A DNA stretch of 64,000 nucleotides from Erodium maritimum (lineage: Eukaryota; Streptophyta; Magnoliopsida; Geraniales; Geraniaceae): the NCBI GenBank assembly GCA_963921825.1, contig OY997596.1, forward strand, positions 9,553,001 through 9,617,000, read 5' to 3'. The notes under the pieces are model-generated. The model was not told where the DNA came from and searched no databases. It saw nothing but the letters and a program-made list of their open reading frames with translations. The position numbers were made by a program, and so were the translations under genes. Positions 30,708-41,065 of this stretch are shown in pieces. Position 1 is the first letter of the stretch. Each line of letters begins with the position of its first letter.

Positions 30708-32944
30708 TTTTAAAAATGGGTAACCGGAGACTTTCATAAATACCAATAGGTAATCAAACAGGACGGGGCGTGACCTCCCCGGGTTCCAGATGTATGTCCG
30801 AGCCGACCGTAGAAGGCCCGACACTCATTGACCCATAATAATAGCCCACTTGAAATCGTGGGCACAAACTCAAGACAGCTCCTTACCATCATCTCAAAAC
30901 AACGAGACATAAAGTAAAAGGTCCTAAACCAAGCAGGAAATAAATTGTTCCAAAAATAATGCATATAACAAGAAAACAGATAAACATACTTTGCTGAAGT
31001 TGCAGGCTACCCGGGACCTCCCAGCACTAGCTGTCCCGGGTCTATAGGTATAGTCCGAGTGCGACTCCACCCACCCCTGCCGGGTCGGGTCATTCCTGCA
31101 TCGGAGGCTGTTGTGCCTCCGTCTACTCTTCCCTATCCCCTTCCTTGTATACCGGCCACACGATGTCTGGTTGGAGGATCGGATCATCTACCGATTTCTT
31201 CAACTCCGGCGGACGAGCATACAACGACCCGCTCCTAGTCTTCAGGGTAGTCAGCTTAACCTTTCCTCGGTTGGGCCCCCCTCTCCCCAGTCCTGCCTGG
31301 GAATCTTTCTCCTTCCACTGGGGATCTTTCTCCTTCCCCTCCCGGGTCACTACAGTAGCTCCAGGCTCAGCTCGGTCAACAGGATCAGCAGTAGGGTGTA
31401 CATTAGCAAGATTGTCAGCATTTGTGAAACCCAGGGGCCCTCTAGAGACTCGACGCCCTCCCTCGTGCATTACATTGGTTACCCCTCTTAGGGTAACCCT
31501 AGCCAGATTGTCAGACTTCGAGATGTCTGCGCCGGGGAGAATTTCTCTGGATCGAATCAACGGATTGGGCCAAGATAGACGGTTCGTACCGGACCTCTTC
31601 CCGACTAATACCCGACAACTGAGTCGTACATCCCGTAATTATGTGGGTTAGCAATCCACACCTGCGACAGAAATCCGCTAGCCTCTTATATTGCAGCTCA
31701 ATCACAACGGAGGATGTGGTACCTTGAAATCTGAGTCGTAGTCTTCTCCGTAGAGGTCGGTTCAACTCCATTCGGACCCGCAGCCATAAAAACATATCCT
31801 CCCGCCTAGCCAACAGAATCAGAACTGATAGCACTTGAGTGCCAATACTATCTTCAATAAGGGCGCGGATGTATGAATTCCTAGCTCCCACCGGGACGTT
31901 CAACACCCTGACACCAAGATCCACATGACGGAAGTCAATCTCATTGGCCGGAACATATTACCTGAGTGGCTCCAACAGAAGGGGGAAACCCTTGAAACTC
32001 CAGGGTCCCCTATGACGGATATTTTCCATCGTCTCTGCGGAAGGGAAGTGATAACCTGTGACCTCCGGGGAAATGAATTCCACCTATATTCCATTCACCT
32101 TCCACTTATGTCACATCATCGCACAGACAACGTTCTGATTGTGGATCCGGTCCCCTGCAACCCGAGCTGCCAGTGAGAACTGGTACGTGCCCTTGGTGAA
32201 AGCCGAGACCCCTTCCTCCGAAACCACCACCTCGTCATCGTCATCCTCCCAATCCGGGACTGGGGAGATCCGGATCGAGTTTACTTCAGGTTGACATACA
32301 CTCAACCCAGATCCGCCGGCTGGCCGAGGACTCGTGTCTGGTACCCGATCTGTCGGAGGAGGATATCTAGGCACCACCGTCGGTGGCTGTGGGCGAGAAC
32401 GGGATGGTAGGTCCGTCCGAGCCTCCCCCACTTCCAGTCGGCTTTCACCCTGAGCCAAGACGGCCACCGGTGCCTCAGAAGCCGCGGTGGCGGTCAGGTG
32501 CATGCCTGGCTTGTCCTTCAGGGCCAGGGGACCGGTCGACCGTCGGTGGTTACGCAGAGGGCGAGAGGGATCTGCATCGGATGACGACGTGAAGGTGGAG
32601 CACTACTAGTTCGGGGGCCTGTTGCTGGTGAGGTTCGTCGACGACGGGGTGGATCTGGTCAGTGGATGTCATTTCCGATTGAACCCGGCAAGGAGCGATC
32701 AGATCCGGTACAGAGAGGGGTTGAGACGACGAGGGGCGGCGGAGTCGTCGGAACCACCGCGGAAGGACGGTCTCGATAAGGACCGTCGGGAAGCGGAGAA
32801 CGACCAGTCTAGGACGGGGAACACTGGACGTCGAGCAAAGGTGATGACGCAGACGGGATCGACAATGGCAAGGGCGGCGACGACGAGACCCTGGCTAGGG
32901 TAGAAATGAACCTCACAAAGAGGTGGACAGAGAGCTTTTTTTTT
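30708..32944 (-). mobile_element. LINE 2 (ORF1-only, 2.24 kb)
   Basis: Minus-strand L1-type LINE flanked by a perfect 18-bp duplication, CCGATTTATAATTACTTT, at 30690-30707 and 32945-32962. The 3' end is at 30708 (TTTTTTAAAAATGGG) and the 5' end at 32944. It contains ORF1 (DUF4283 plus CCHC) and 3' sequence, but no endonuclease or RT. The 3' region (30760-31140) matches the LINE fragment at 39632-40002. Confidence 0.75.
31123..32503 (-). pseudogene. LINE 2 ORF1 (DUF4283 / CCHC protein)
   Basis: Plant L1 ORF1, an RNA-binding chaperone in the family. Frames 32503-32111, 32094-31900, 31924-31511 and 31560-31123 succeed one another. The DUF4283-like part reads SAFTKGTYQFSLAARVAGDR, then a frame-shifted HRGPWSFKGFPLLLEPLR, then DLGVRVLNVPVGARNSYI. 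After RRRLRLRFQG comes YKRLADFCRRCGLLTHIITG with its final Cys, a CX2CX4HX4C knuckle. The tail is Lys/Arg/Pro-rich. At least three frameshifts break it. Confidence 0.7.
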
Positions 32945-33132
32945 CCGATTTATAATTACTTTGTCTAGTGTTTAACTTATCATTTTCGATTGGGTCGTGG
33001 CATGTGATTAGGCCACGAGATGCGATTAGTTTAACAGTATACAGTTGTTTTTTTATACATAAAATAAACTTAGACAGCCTCCGGACTAACAGTTCATATA
33101 CTCTATACAGTTGAGCAACTAAAAGCAAAAAG
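32945..33132 (+). promoter_or_regulatory. Proximal promoter region of CYP82 relic 2
   Basis: Matches 7808-8008: AGGCCACGAGATGCGA, TTATACATAAAATAAACTTAG and the spacing to the ATG are kept. The TATA-like TATACATAAAATA lies at 33054-33066. Confidence 0.7.
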
Positions 33133-33428
33133 ATGGAAACAATAATGGCCATAACCAGCGGTCTCTTGGTCTTTGCTCTCTTCTTCTTTTCTCACATTCT
33201 CCTGGGGGACAAGAAACGCAAAACACCACCTACGGATCCGGGTGCATATGGCCCATAATCGGACATCTCCACCTCTTTGCGCGAGGCTCAAAGCTTCCTC
33301 ACAGAGCACTCGGAGACCTGGCGGACAAGTGCGGACCCATTTTCAGCATCCGGCTAGGGATGCAACGAGCCGTCGTGGTCATTAGTTCCGAAACCATCTG
33401 AGAGTGCTTCACGACCCATGATGCGGCG
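33133..33428 (+). pseudogene. CYP82 relic 2, exon 1 5' part
   Basis: From the start codon to the copia C insertion point at codon GCG of DAAF. It has a frameshift in the GAYGP/IIGHL region near 33253 and a TGA in the sequence before ECFTTHDAA. Confidence 0.8.
33424..33428. repeat. Target-site duplication CGGCG (left of copia C)
   Basis: Pairs with CAGCG at 38463-38467 (one mismatch). The two flanks join in frame as DAAFSSRP of the P450. Confidence 0.75.
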
Positions 33429-33644
33429 TGTTAGAAGACATTGTTCACTTTTGAGTCTATATACATAATTCATTTGTACTTACATTTACATTCATTTATG
33501 CCTTGTATAAGTGTCTAGATTCATAGCTTTATTGTACAGGTTTGTATCATCACAATCCGATTAGGACTACACTACTTTTCCTTGTACTCAGTATATATTG
33601 AAATGAATAACAGAACAAATCCCACGGGTAATTATTTGCTTTCA
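33429..33644 (+). repeat. 5' LTR of copia C
   Basis: TGTTAGAAGACATT...TTTGCTTTCA, 216 bp. Confidence 0.95.
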
Positions 33645-33657
33645 TGGTATCAGAGCC
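33645..33657 (+). other. Primer binding site of copia C
   Basis: TGGTATCAGAGCC directly after the LTR, complementary to initiator tRNA-Met. Confidence 0.9.
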
Positions 33658-33801
33658 AAAACTAATTCTTCTCTTTTTTTTGCCTACAAGATCACTATTT
33701 GTACACTCTTCTCTTCATTGCTTGTCTCTGTCGCATCTCATCACTTCCCCTACCATTCTACTCACTGTTTCTCACTTCTCATACAACCACCTCACCAAAT
33801 C

Positions 33802-34691
33802 ATGACTGTAGAAGACTCAAGTGCAGATTCAACAACCACTGCATTTGCTTCTAAAACAGCTACTCCTCCTGTCACTTTTCATCCTGCATATAGCGTAACA
33901 AATGCTACCTACTTTGTTCCTCTCAAGCTCAAGCCAAATGATCCCCACTACAAACAGTGGAGAGAGATGTTCCGGACATTATGTTCTAGTCATCAAACGC
34001 TAGAACACATTACTGAACCACCTCCGACCAGCCCAAACTCCTTATGGTGCGTCTTGATGCCGTTGTTGTCACGTGGCTCTATGCTACCGTGCATCAGGAT
34101 TTTCTCTCAAATGTCTTTAAACCAGAGACTACTGCTCTCGCTATGTGGAATGCAATTGAAGCTCTTTTTCGGGACAACAAGATGTCTCGAGCTTTCCAAC
34201 TCCAACAGTAGCTCCGGGCTTGTCGGAAAGGAACTCTCACTATTTCAGAATACTGTCAGAAGCTAAAAATGTTATCAGACTCCCTCGCCGATGTCGATCA
34301 ACCAATCTCTGATCAAGACCTCGTTCTACAGACTCTCCACGGCCTCCCTGACTCTTTCAACAGTACCATAGAGGTAATTCAACACCTCAATCCTTTTCCT
34401 GATTTTCTTAAAGTTCCATCAATGCTTCAACTTGCAGAGAATCGACAAACTCAAATCTTAGATTCCCCTCCCTCGGTCCTCTATAATTCACACCAACCCG
34501 ATTTCTACCCACCAAATTCACAACCCCATTGTACCCACGGCGGAAACAAGTATTGGGGCAGAGGACGTACCTATGGTGGTCGCAGCTCCGGCAACAATCC
34601 CCGCCGCTCAGATACTTTCAGTTCCTCTTTTTCGTCTCCAGGTGTTCTCGGACCAGCTCCATCTCCAGGATTTCGCCGCCAGCATCAGTAG
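33802..34691 (+). pseudogene. Copia C gag (UBN2-type)
   Basis: Starts MTVEDSSADSTTTAF. The copia gag blocks KLKPNDPHYKQWREMFRTL, AMWNAIEALFRDNK, RAFQLQQ, GTLTISEYCQKLKMLSDSLA and LVLQTLHGLPDSFNSTIEVI appear across two frames. A frameshift lies near 34050 and a TAG at about 34209. The C-terminus is Gly/Arg/Ser-rich (GGRSSGNNPRR) and I see no CCHC knuckle. Confidence 0.85.
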
Positions 34692-35078
34692 CAGATGGCA
34701 TCTCCAGCGTCGGCCAATTTTCTCTCCGATCCAGTTCGCCACAACCAGTAGCAGCAGATTCTCCATCTCCAGCAACAACTCGCGATTCTGCAGCAACAAT
34801 TTCTCGGTTCCCCTTCGGACGCGTTAGGGCATCCAAATGCCAAGCAATTTCTCTCTATTGGGCCGGCCAAGCAATTCACACCAGCCCAGCAGCTCCAGCT
34901 CCACACGCCCACGCAGCAGTTCTAGACGGCCCATCATCTCATGCAGCACTCAGCGGCCCACATAACTTCTCCAACGGCCCAATAAGATAATTCCACTTCA
35001 GCAGCACCTTATGTTGCTCGACCATCATGCCCCATATCACCAAATACAGTCACGAATCTCAGTCAGCTTTTCTCTACT
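34692..35078 (+). other. Copia C gag-protease linker
   Basis: Low-complexity Gln/Pro/Ser-rich coding remnant in shifting frames; no motif recognised. Confidence 0.5.
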
Positions 35079-36308
35079 ATGACCCTCCATCAGCCTGATG
35101 ATGGTTGGTACATGGACACCGGAGCCACTTCCCATACCGCTTCGAACTCCGGTACGCTTTCTCATGTTACTCCGTGCAATAATTCTAGCTCGATAATTGT
35201 TGGCAATTGTGCTGTTATACCTGTGCATTTTACTGGTCATTATTCCTTTCCTGCATCCCATAAAAATTTAGAACTGCGTGATATTCTTCTTAGTCCTCAC
35301 ATAGTTAAAAACCTCGTTTCTGTTAGAAAATTCACCCGTGATAACAGTTGTTCCGTTGAATTTGATCCATACGGACTTTCTGTGAAGGACCTTCGGACCG
35401 GGATTTCCTTTCTACGATGTGATAGCGACGGCGACTTGTATCTCATTTCCACCTCCACTCCATCATCAACAACCTCATTGCTACTCTCCACTGAGACCTC
35501 CCCCACCACCTGGCATCGTCGGCTTGGACATCCTGGTCGTCATATTTTTAGATTTCTTTGTTCTAGGAATTTTATTTCATGTAATAGGGATTATTTGGAA
35601 AACATTTGTGATGCATGTCAATTAGTCAAACATTCGCGCCTTCCCTTTTCTCCTTCTGTTTTTCGTACTACTCAATTATTTGAACTGATTCACTCTGATC
35701 TTTGGACTTCACCAATTGTTAGTCCTAGTGGTTTTAAATACTACTTGTTATTTTTGGATGATTTTTCACACTTTTTATGGGTTTCTCCCTTGCGTGCTAA
35801 ATCTAAGGCTTTCAAGTTTTTTCTTCAATTTCATGCCTATGCTCGCACACAATTCGACCTTCCCGTCAAATCTTTTCAGTGCGATAACGGTCGTGAATCT
35901 GACAACAAACCCTTTCGTAATTTTCTTCTTTCCCATGGCATTCTACTTCGGTTTTCTTGTCCTCACATGTCTCAACAAAATGGTAAGGCAGAACGCATGA
36001 TTCGCACTACAAATAACATTGTTCGATCTCTCCTCTTTCAAGCCCACCTTCCCCCATCGCTCTGGGTTGAAAGCCTGGCTGTTCACATTCTCAACATCCT
36101 TCTGACTAAGGCTCTCTCCTTTCGCACCCCTTTCGAAATTCTTTATCAAAAGTTTCCTACGAACACTCATCTTTGTGTGTTTGGATGTCTTTGTTATCCA
36201 AATCTTTCTTCCATCAGTCCTCACAAGTTGGCCCCTCGCTCTGGTGCTTGCATATTCCTTGGTTATCCACCGAATCATCGCGGTTATCGTTGTCTTGACC
36301 CGTCCTAA
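35079..36308 (+). pseudogene. Copia C protease and integrase
   Basis: Open for 409 codons. The protease active site is WYMDTGATSHT (~residues 10-20). GAG-pre-integrase has WHRRLGHPGRHIFRFL...CDACQLVKHSRLPF (HHCC). The integrase core has all three acidic residues: HSDLW, QCDNGRE and QNGKAERM. The frame ends at TAA (36306-36308) soon after RCLDP, before RT. Confidence 0.9.
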
Positions 36309-37509
36309 GAAAAAATCATAATCTCTCGTCACGTCATTTTTGATGAATCCACTTTCCCGTACTCCTCTAACCACTCACCCGAACCATCAACCTCTTATGA
36401 CTTCCTTTACTCTCCCTCTGATGATATTTCACCGATCATTCATTTCCGCGACATTGAAGATTCGCCTGCTACTCTGTCTCGTCCATCTCCTTCAACCTGG
36501 TCTCCACCGCCTGCTTCTGTATCTCGTCTATCACCTTCAATCTCATCTACGTCGCCTCCTCTGTTACATGATGTCACTCCACTATCCTCCCCTATCCCTC
36601 TTTCTCTTCCAGCCCCACCGCAACGTCCCTCTCACCCCATGACCACTCGCAGTCAAGTCGGTACCATTAAACCTCGTCGCATCCTTGATCTTCATCTATC
36701 CACATCCATTCCCTCTCCCCTTCCTCGTTCTTCCACTCAGGCTCTTTGTGATCCCCATTGGAGGCGAGCCATGGAAGAAGAACTCTCTGCCCTTCATGCT
36801 AACGACACTTGGGACTTGGAATCAACATTGTTGGCTCCAAATGGATATTTCGACATAAATTTCGTTCTGATGGCTCTCTTGAACGTTATAAAGCTCGCCT
36901 TGTCGCACAAGGTTACACTCAAGAACCTGGCATTGAATATGATGACACTTCAGCCTTGTCGTCAAACCGGCAACCATTTGGACCATCCTTAGTCTCTCTC
37001 TTTCTCGTTCTTGGCCTATTCATCAACTCGATGTCAAAAACGCTTTTCTTCATGGCGATCTCTCTGAAACGGTCTACATGAAACAACCACCTAGCTTCAC
37101 CAACCCCTCTTTCCCCAATCATGTCTATCATCTCAAGAAGGCTCTTTATGGCCTTAAAAAAGCTCCTCGAGCTTGGTATCAACGATTTTCCAATTATCTT
37201 CTTTCCATTGGTTTCGTCAGCAACAAAGCTGACACTTCTCTTTTCATCTATCGCAGTGGTTTCGATACTGCTTTTCTCCTTCTTTACGTTGACCACATCA
37301 TCCTCACTGCCTCTTCGCCTTCTCTCATTTCGACCATCACATCCCGCCTTAGCTCAGAATTTTCCATGACCAACCTTGGTCCTCTTCATTATTTCTTAGG
37401 CATATCAGTCACTCGCACTTCCTCTGGTCTCTTCCTCTCTCAAGAAAAGTTCTCCCGAGAAATCCTCGCCCGGGCTAATATGTCCTCTTGCAATCCATGT
37501 CGCACCTAG
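36309..37509 (+). pseudogene. Copia C reverse transcriptase
   Basis: [18 protein letters not shown] opens the RT domain near 36760. After a frameshift near 36810 come [20 protein letters not shown] and [19 protein letters not shown], then another frame change, and from 37078 KKALYGLKKAPRAWYQRF and LLLYVDHIILT. The catalytic YVDD is YVDH, which should abolish polymerase activity. DLGPLHYFLGISV-like sequence follows. A Pro/Ser/His-rich linker precedes the domain. Confidence 0.85.
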
Positions 37510-38252
37510 TCGATACTAAATCAAAACTATCCACCTCCTGTGGATCCCCTGTTTCCGATCCTTCCCTTTATCGTAGTTTGGCGGGTGCTCTCCAATACCT
37601 TACATTCACTTGTCCGGACATCTCGTATGTTGTTCAACAAATTTGTTTATTCATGCATGATCTTCGTGAATCTCATTTTTCTGCTCTCAAACGTGTTCTT
37701 CGTTACGTGCAAGGCACTCTCCTCCATGGTCTTCATCTCCGACCGTCTCCTACCATGTCTCTTATTGCTTACTCTGATGCTGATTGGGCAGGTTGTCCCG
37801 ACACTCGTCGTTCCACCTCTGGTTACTGCGTTTTTCTTGGTCAAAACCTCATTTCTTGTTCCTCCAAACGGCAACACGTTGTCTCTCGCTCCAGTGCTGA
37901 AGCCGAATATCGCGGCGTGGCCAATGTCGTAGCCGAGTCTTGTTGGTTGCCTAACCTTCTTCTTGAGTTGCATTGCTCTCTCTCCTCTGCCACTATTTTC
38001 TTCTGTGATAACACCAGTTCGGTATATATGACCAGTAATCCAGTACAACATCAACGTTCTAAACATGTCGAGTTAGACTTACATTTTGTACGTGAGAAAG
38101 TTGCTGCAGGACACGTTCGTGTGCTTCATGTTCCATCATCATATCAGTTTGCGGACAAATTTACGAAGGGTCTCCCGTCATCACTTTTTGAGGAGTTCCG
38201 ATCCAGTCTCAACATCATGCCGGGCCCTGCTTCGACTGCGGGGGCGTGTTAG
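37488..38252 (+). pseudogene. Copia C RNase H
   Basis: Open for 254 codons: YRSLAGALQYLTFTCPDISY, LKRVLRYVQGTLLHGL, YSDADWAGCPDTRRSTSGYC, SAEAEYRGVANVVAE, FCDNTSSVYMTSNPVQHQRS and KHVELDLHFVREKV, the standard copia RNase H series. It stops a few codons inside the 3' LTR start. It overlaps the RT frame by ~20 bases in another phase, a frameshift. Confidence 0.9.
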
Positions 38253-38462
38253 AAGACATTGTTCACTATTGAGTCTATATACATAATTCATTTGTATTTA
38301 CATTTACATTCATTTATGCCTTGTATAAGTGTCTAGATTCATAGCTTTATTGTACAGGTTTGTACCATCACAATCCTATTAGGACTACACTACTTTTCCT
38401 TGTACTCAATATATATTGAAATGAATAACAGAACAAATCTCACGGGAAATTATTTGCTTTCA
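38247..38462 (+). repeat. 3' LTR of copia C
   Basis: 216 bp, about seven differences from the 5' LTR. It is preceded by the purine-rich GCGGGGGCG. Confidence 0.95.
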
Positions 38463-38918
38463 CAGCGTTTAGCTCGCGTCCCGAATTCGCAATTGCTAAG
38501 TAACTTGCCTACAACTGTGCCTACTGTCCCTATTGGCGTGAAATGCGCAAGATAGCCACCTTGGAGATGCTCTCTAACCACAAGAGAAGAGCATGAATTG
38601 GGAGAACATACTTGACTCAGGAGAGAAGTGCGAGTGGCAAAACTCGATCAAGGAGTTCATCGACCTCTTTAGGCTCTCGGTTGTGTCCGACGCTTTCCCT
38701 CTCTTGGAGCGGCTTGATATTGGAGGACACATCAACAAGATGAAGAAAACGGCTACAAAGATGGACTCTGTTCTAGCTACATGGCTAGAGGAGCGTCGTC
38801 GGAACAAAGTTTCTCCTGATGATGATCACCAAGATTTCATCCATGTGATGATCTCAGCTATTGATGCCCAAGGCCTTGCCGGTTACGATGCTATACTGTA
38901 ATCAAATCCACATGCTTG
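38463..38918 (+). pseudogene. CYP82 relic 2, exon 1 3' part
   Basis: Resumes at CAGCGTTTAGCTCGCG (AAFSSRP). It carries a stop near AIAK, an internal deletion after LSNHKR, an open stretch NSIKEFIDLFRLSVVSDAFP, and one lost base in the GYDA(D)TVIKSTCL segment. It ends at TGCTTG|GTAAGT. Confidence 0.75.
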
Positions 38919-39011
38919 GTAAGTAGTACTTTTCAAATCTATAGTGTGATTATTAATTAGTGTATGGACTGTAAAGTTATCAATCTAACTAACAAAACTT
39001 GCCGTCTCAAG
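38919..39011 (+). other. CYP82 relic 2 intron (93 bp)
   Basis: Starts GTAAGTAGTA and ends TCTCAAG. GT-AG, phase 0, directly before the I-helix exon, the intron position typical of CYP82 genes. Confidence 0.65.
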
Positions 39012-39631
39012 GCAATGGTTGTCGGTGCTACAGACACTGGTACTGCAACCATGGTGTGGGCAGTATCGCTTCTACTTAACAATCCTCATGTGTTGGAGAC
39101 GGCTCAAGAAGAGTTGCGCACAATCATTGGAAACGGAAGATTGCCAAGAGAATCAGACATCGAGAACTTAGTTTATTTGCAATCCTTTTTGTCAAAGAGA
39201 CACTGAAATTGTACCCACCTGGACCACTCTCCGTCACACGAGTGTGTATCAAAGATTGCATTGTGAGTGGGTATCACGTTCCCAAAGGCACTCGTCCTAT
39301 ACCCAATGTTTGGAAGATTCAAAATGACACTCAAGTATGGCCAGATCCGTCCATCTTTGATTTCGACAGGTTTTTAACCAAGCAAAAGGATGTTGATGTT
39401 AGGGGGGAGCACTTTAAACTAGTTCCATTCGGACGCTGAAGAAGAGGATGTCCGAGATTGAGTTTTGCCATGCAAACAGCGCATTTGGCCTTAGCTTACT
39501 TCCTTAATGTACTTGATGTATCAACTCTTGGGAATTAAAAAGTTGATATGACTGAAAGTCTTGGGATCGCCAACATAAAATCCACTCCGCTTGAAATTCT
39601 TATAAAACCACGCATTAATTTCTTGTTTTAG
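39012..39631 (+). pseudogene. CYP82 relic 2, exon 2
   Basis: I-helix VGATDTGTATMVW, NNPHVLETAQEELRTIIGNG, one-base frameshift at YLQS, KETLKLYPPGPL, GYHVPKGTRPIPNVWKIQND, DFDRFLTKQKDVDVRG, HFKLVPFGR, in-frame TGA at 39437-39439, then RRGCPRLSFAMQ with the heme-ligand cysteine and the C-terminus LEILIKPRINFLF with TAG at 39629-39631. Confidence 0.8.
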
Positions 39632-40002
39632 GGCGTAAGCGCCAAGGGTTCCAGATGTGTGTCCGGGCGGAACGTAGCAAGTCCAGCGCTCATGGACCCA
39701 TAACAATAGCCTACTTGATATCGTAGGCAAAAACTCAGGATAACTCCTTACCAGCGTCTTAAAACAGCGAGACATAAAATGAAAGTTCCTAATCAAAACA
39801 AAAAATAAATTGTTCCAGAAATAATGCAAATAAAAAGAAAGCAGATAAAAGAGTTGAGTTGTTGTTGCAGGCTGCCCGGGACCTCCCAGCACTGGTTGTC
39901 CCAGGTCTGTAGGTATAGTCCGACATCAGCTCCACCCACCCCTACCGGGTCAGTTCATCCCTGCATTGGAGGTTTCCCTGCCTCCGCCTACTTCTCATGG
40001 TC
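39632..40002 (-). mobile_element. LINE 3 fragment (3' region)
   Basis: Close to 30760-31140 of LINE 2 (GGGTTCCAGATGTGTGTCCG, ACCTCCCAGCACTGG, CCACCCCTACCGGGT-type blocks). It is cut on the right by gypsy D at 40003. It begins directly after the P450 stop codon. No coding frame is kept. Confidence 0.7.
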
Positions 40003-40904
40003 TGTAAGAACCGCCCCCGGGCGATCTCGGTCGAACTGGTGATTTTTGGCGAAAGTTGACTTTTAATCGGAAAAGTCAACCGATGACTCCGGGAGTCATT
40101 CGGGACCTTTCCGGGACCCAAAAGCTTAGCCGTCATTACGGTTAGCTTAGTTGGGTCATTTCCTTTCAGATGACACCTTTTGTGAAAAAGTCAAACCCAG
40201 GTCAAACTAGGCCGATTTTGGATTATTAACGAATAAAATAATAAGAGCTGAGATATTTTGGGGTAGGAGTGGTCCCCACATGGACACATGTCCATGTTAG
40301 CTTGGAGGGGAAGAAAGGTGGGTTTAAAGACCAAATGGTCCCCACATATGGACAAAATAGAGAGAGATGGGCTAAAGGACGAAAAGGACTTTTCCACTTA
40401 GAGGATGAGACCACGTGAGGCAAAAAAATTCTGCATTTCTTCTACCGTTTCCGACCACCTTGGTTGCTAGAGAGAGAAAGTGAAAACTCCATTGAAGCGT
40501 GAAGAAGAAACAAGAGAAATGAAGCTCTTTTTTGACCATTTCTACACCAAATCTTCTCAAATTTACTTCATCTTCTTCATCTCTTCATTTCCTAGAGGTT
40601 GGTATAATTTATTTCCCTTTTTGATGAAATTGGTGTTGTGGGTTTGAGTAGAGATACTTGAACTAGTGGGTTTTGGTGTTGGGTGGTTTAAATGTTGATT
40701 TGTGAAGAAGAAGTGGAGTTGGATGATGGAAATCACTTGGTTTGAGTTGTTTTTGATAAAACCCACCATTGGTCTTAAAATTTGGATTAGTTGAGGTGAA
40801 AATTGAAGTTCTAAAGCTTAAAAATGGTGTTATGGAGAACCTAGATCTAGTTAGGATCTTGTGGAAGAAATTAGGTATTTTTTCGGCGACTGGAACCTCA
40901 CCGG

Positions 40905-41065
40905 ACCTCCGACCGTTCGTCGGAATCCGGTCACCAGGGAGTGAAATGACCGGCTATTGTTCGGCCACCCTTGGAAAGGACCGGCCATAGTTTGGCCTCC
41001 CTTGGACGTGACCGGCCGGCCCGATCTGGCAACCCACGGCCATGTGTGGCCGTGGGGCCCACATG
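40905..41065. repeat. GC-rich palindromic block in LTR D
   Basis: Repeated GACCGGC, GGAAAGGACCGGCCATAG and ACGGCCATGTGTGGCCGTGG motifs. The last is an 8-bp inverted repeat. It sits at the same LTR offset as the arrays at 12248-12418 and 24940-25165. A matching block occurs at 62930-63090 in the other LTR. Confidence 0.6.

Larger units (their letters stand above)
33429..38462 (+). mobile_element. Copia retrotransposon C (complete length, degenerate)
   Basis: Two 216-bp LTRs (33429-33644, 38247-38462) differ at about seven positions (~3%). Between them are PBS, gag, protease, integrase, RT and RNase H in copia order. Several frameshifts and a mutated RT motif (YVDH) make it inactive. It inserted into exon 1 of CYP82 relic 2. 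Its protein differs from copia B and E. Confidence 0.95.
33133..39631 (+). pseudogene. CYP82-type cytochrome P450 relic 2 (split by copia C)
   Basis: Near full-length P450 pseudogene in two exons (33133-33428 plus 38463-38918; 39012-39631). N-terminal anchor METIMAITSGLLVFALFFFS, hinge KTPPTDPGA, then in shifting frames the proximal region and FSSRP / YCPYWREMRKIATLEMLSNH (C-helix). About 60 codons are missing after LSNHKR. Then LDSVLATWLEERRRNK, the I-helix VGATDTGTATMVWAVSLLLN, the K-helix KETLKLYPPGPLSVTR (ExxR altered to ExxK) and the heme region FGR-stop-RRGCPRLSFAMQ. Lesions seen: frameshift near 33253, TGA near 33392, copia insertion, stop near 38500, 1-bp losses near 38890 and 39187, and a stop before the heme cysteine. 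Its former substrate is unknown. Confidence 0.85.

Noticed and set aside
35943..36374. Minus-strand frame of 143 codons
   Set aside because: Shadow of the copia C integrase region; no domain.
33133..39631. A functional P450 gene
   Set aside because: Several stops and frameshifts, a ~60-codon deletion, ExxR loss, a stop before the heme cysteine and a 5-kb copia insertion.
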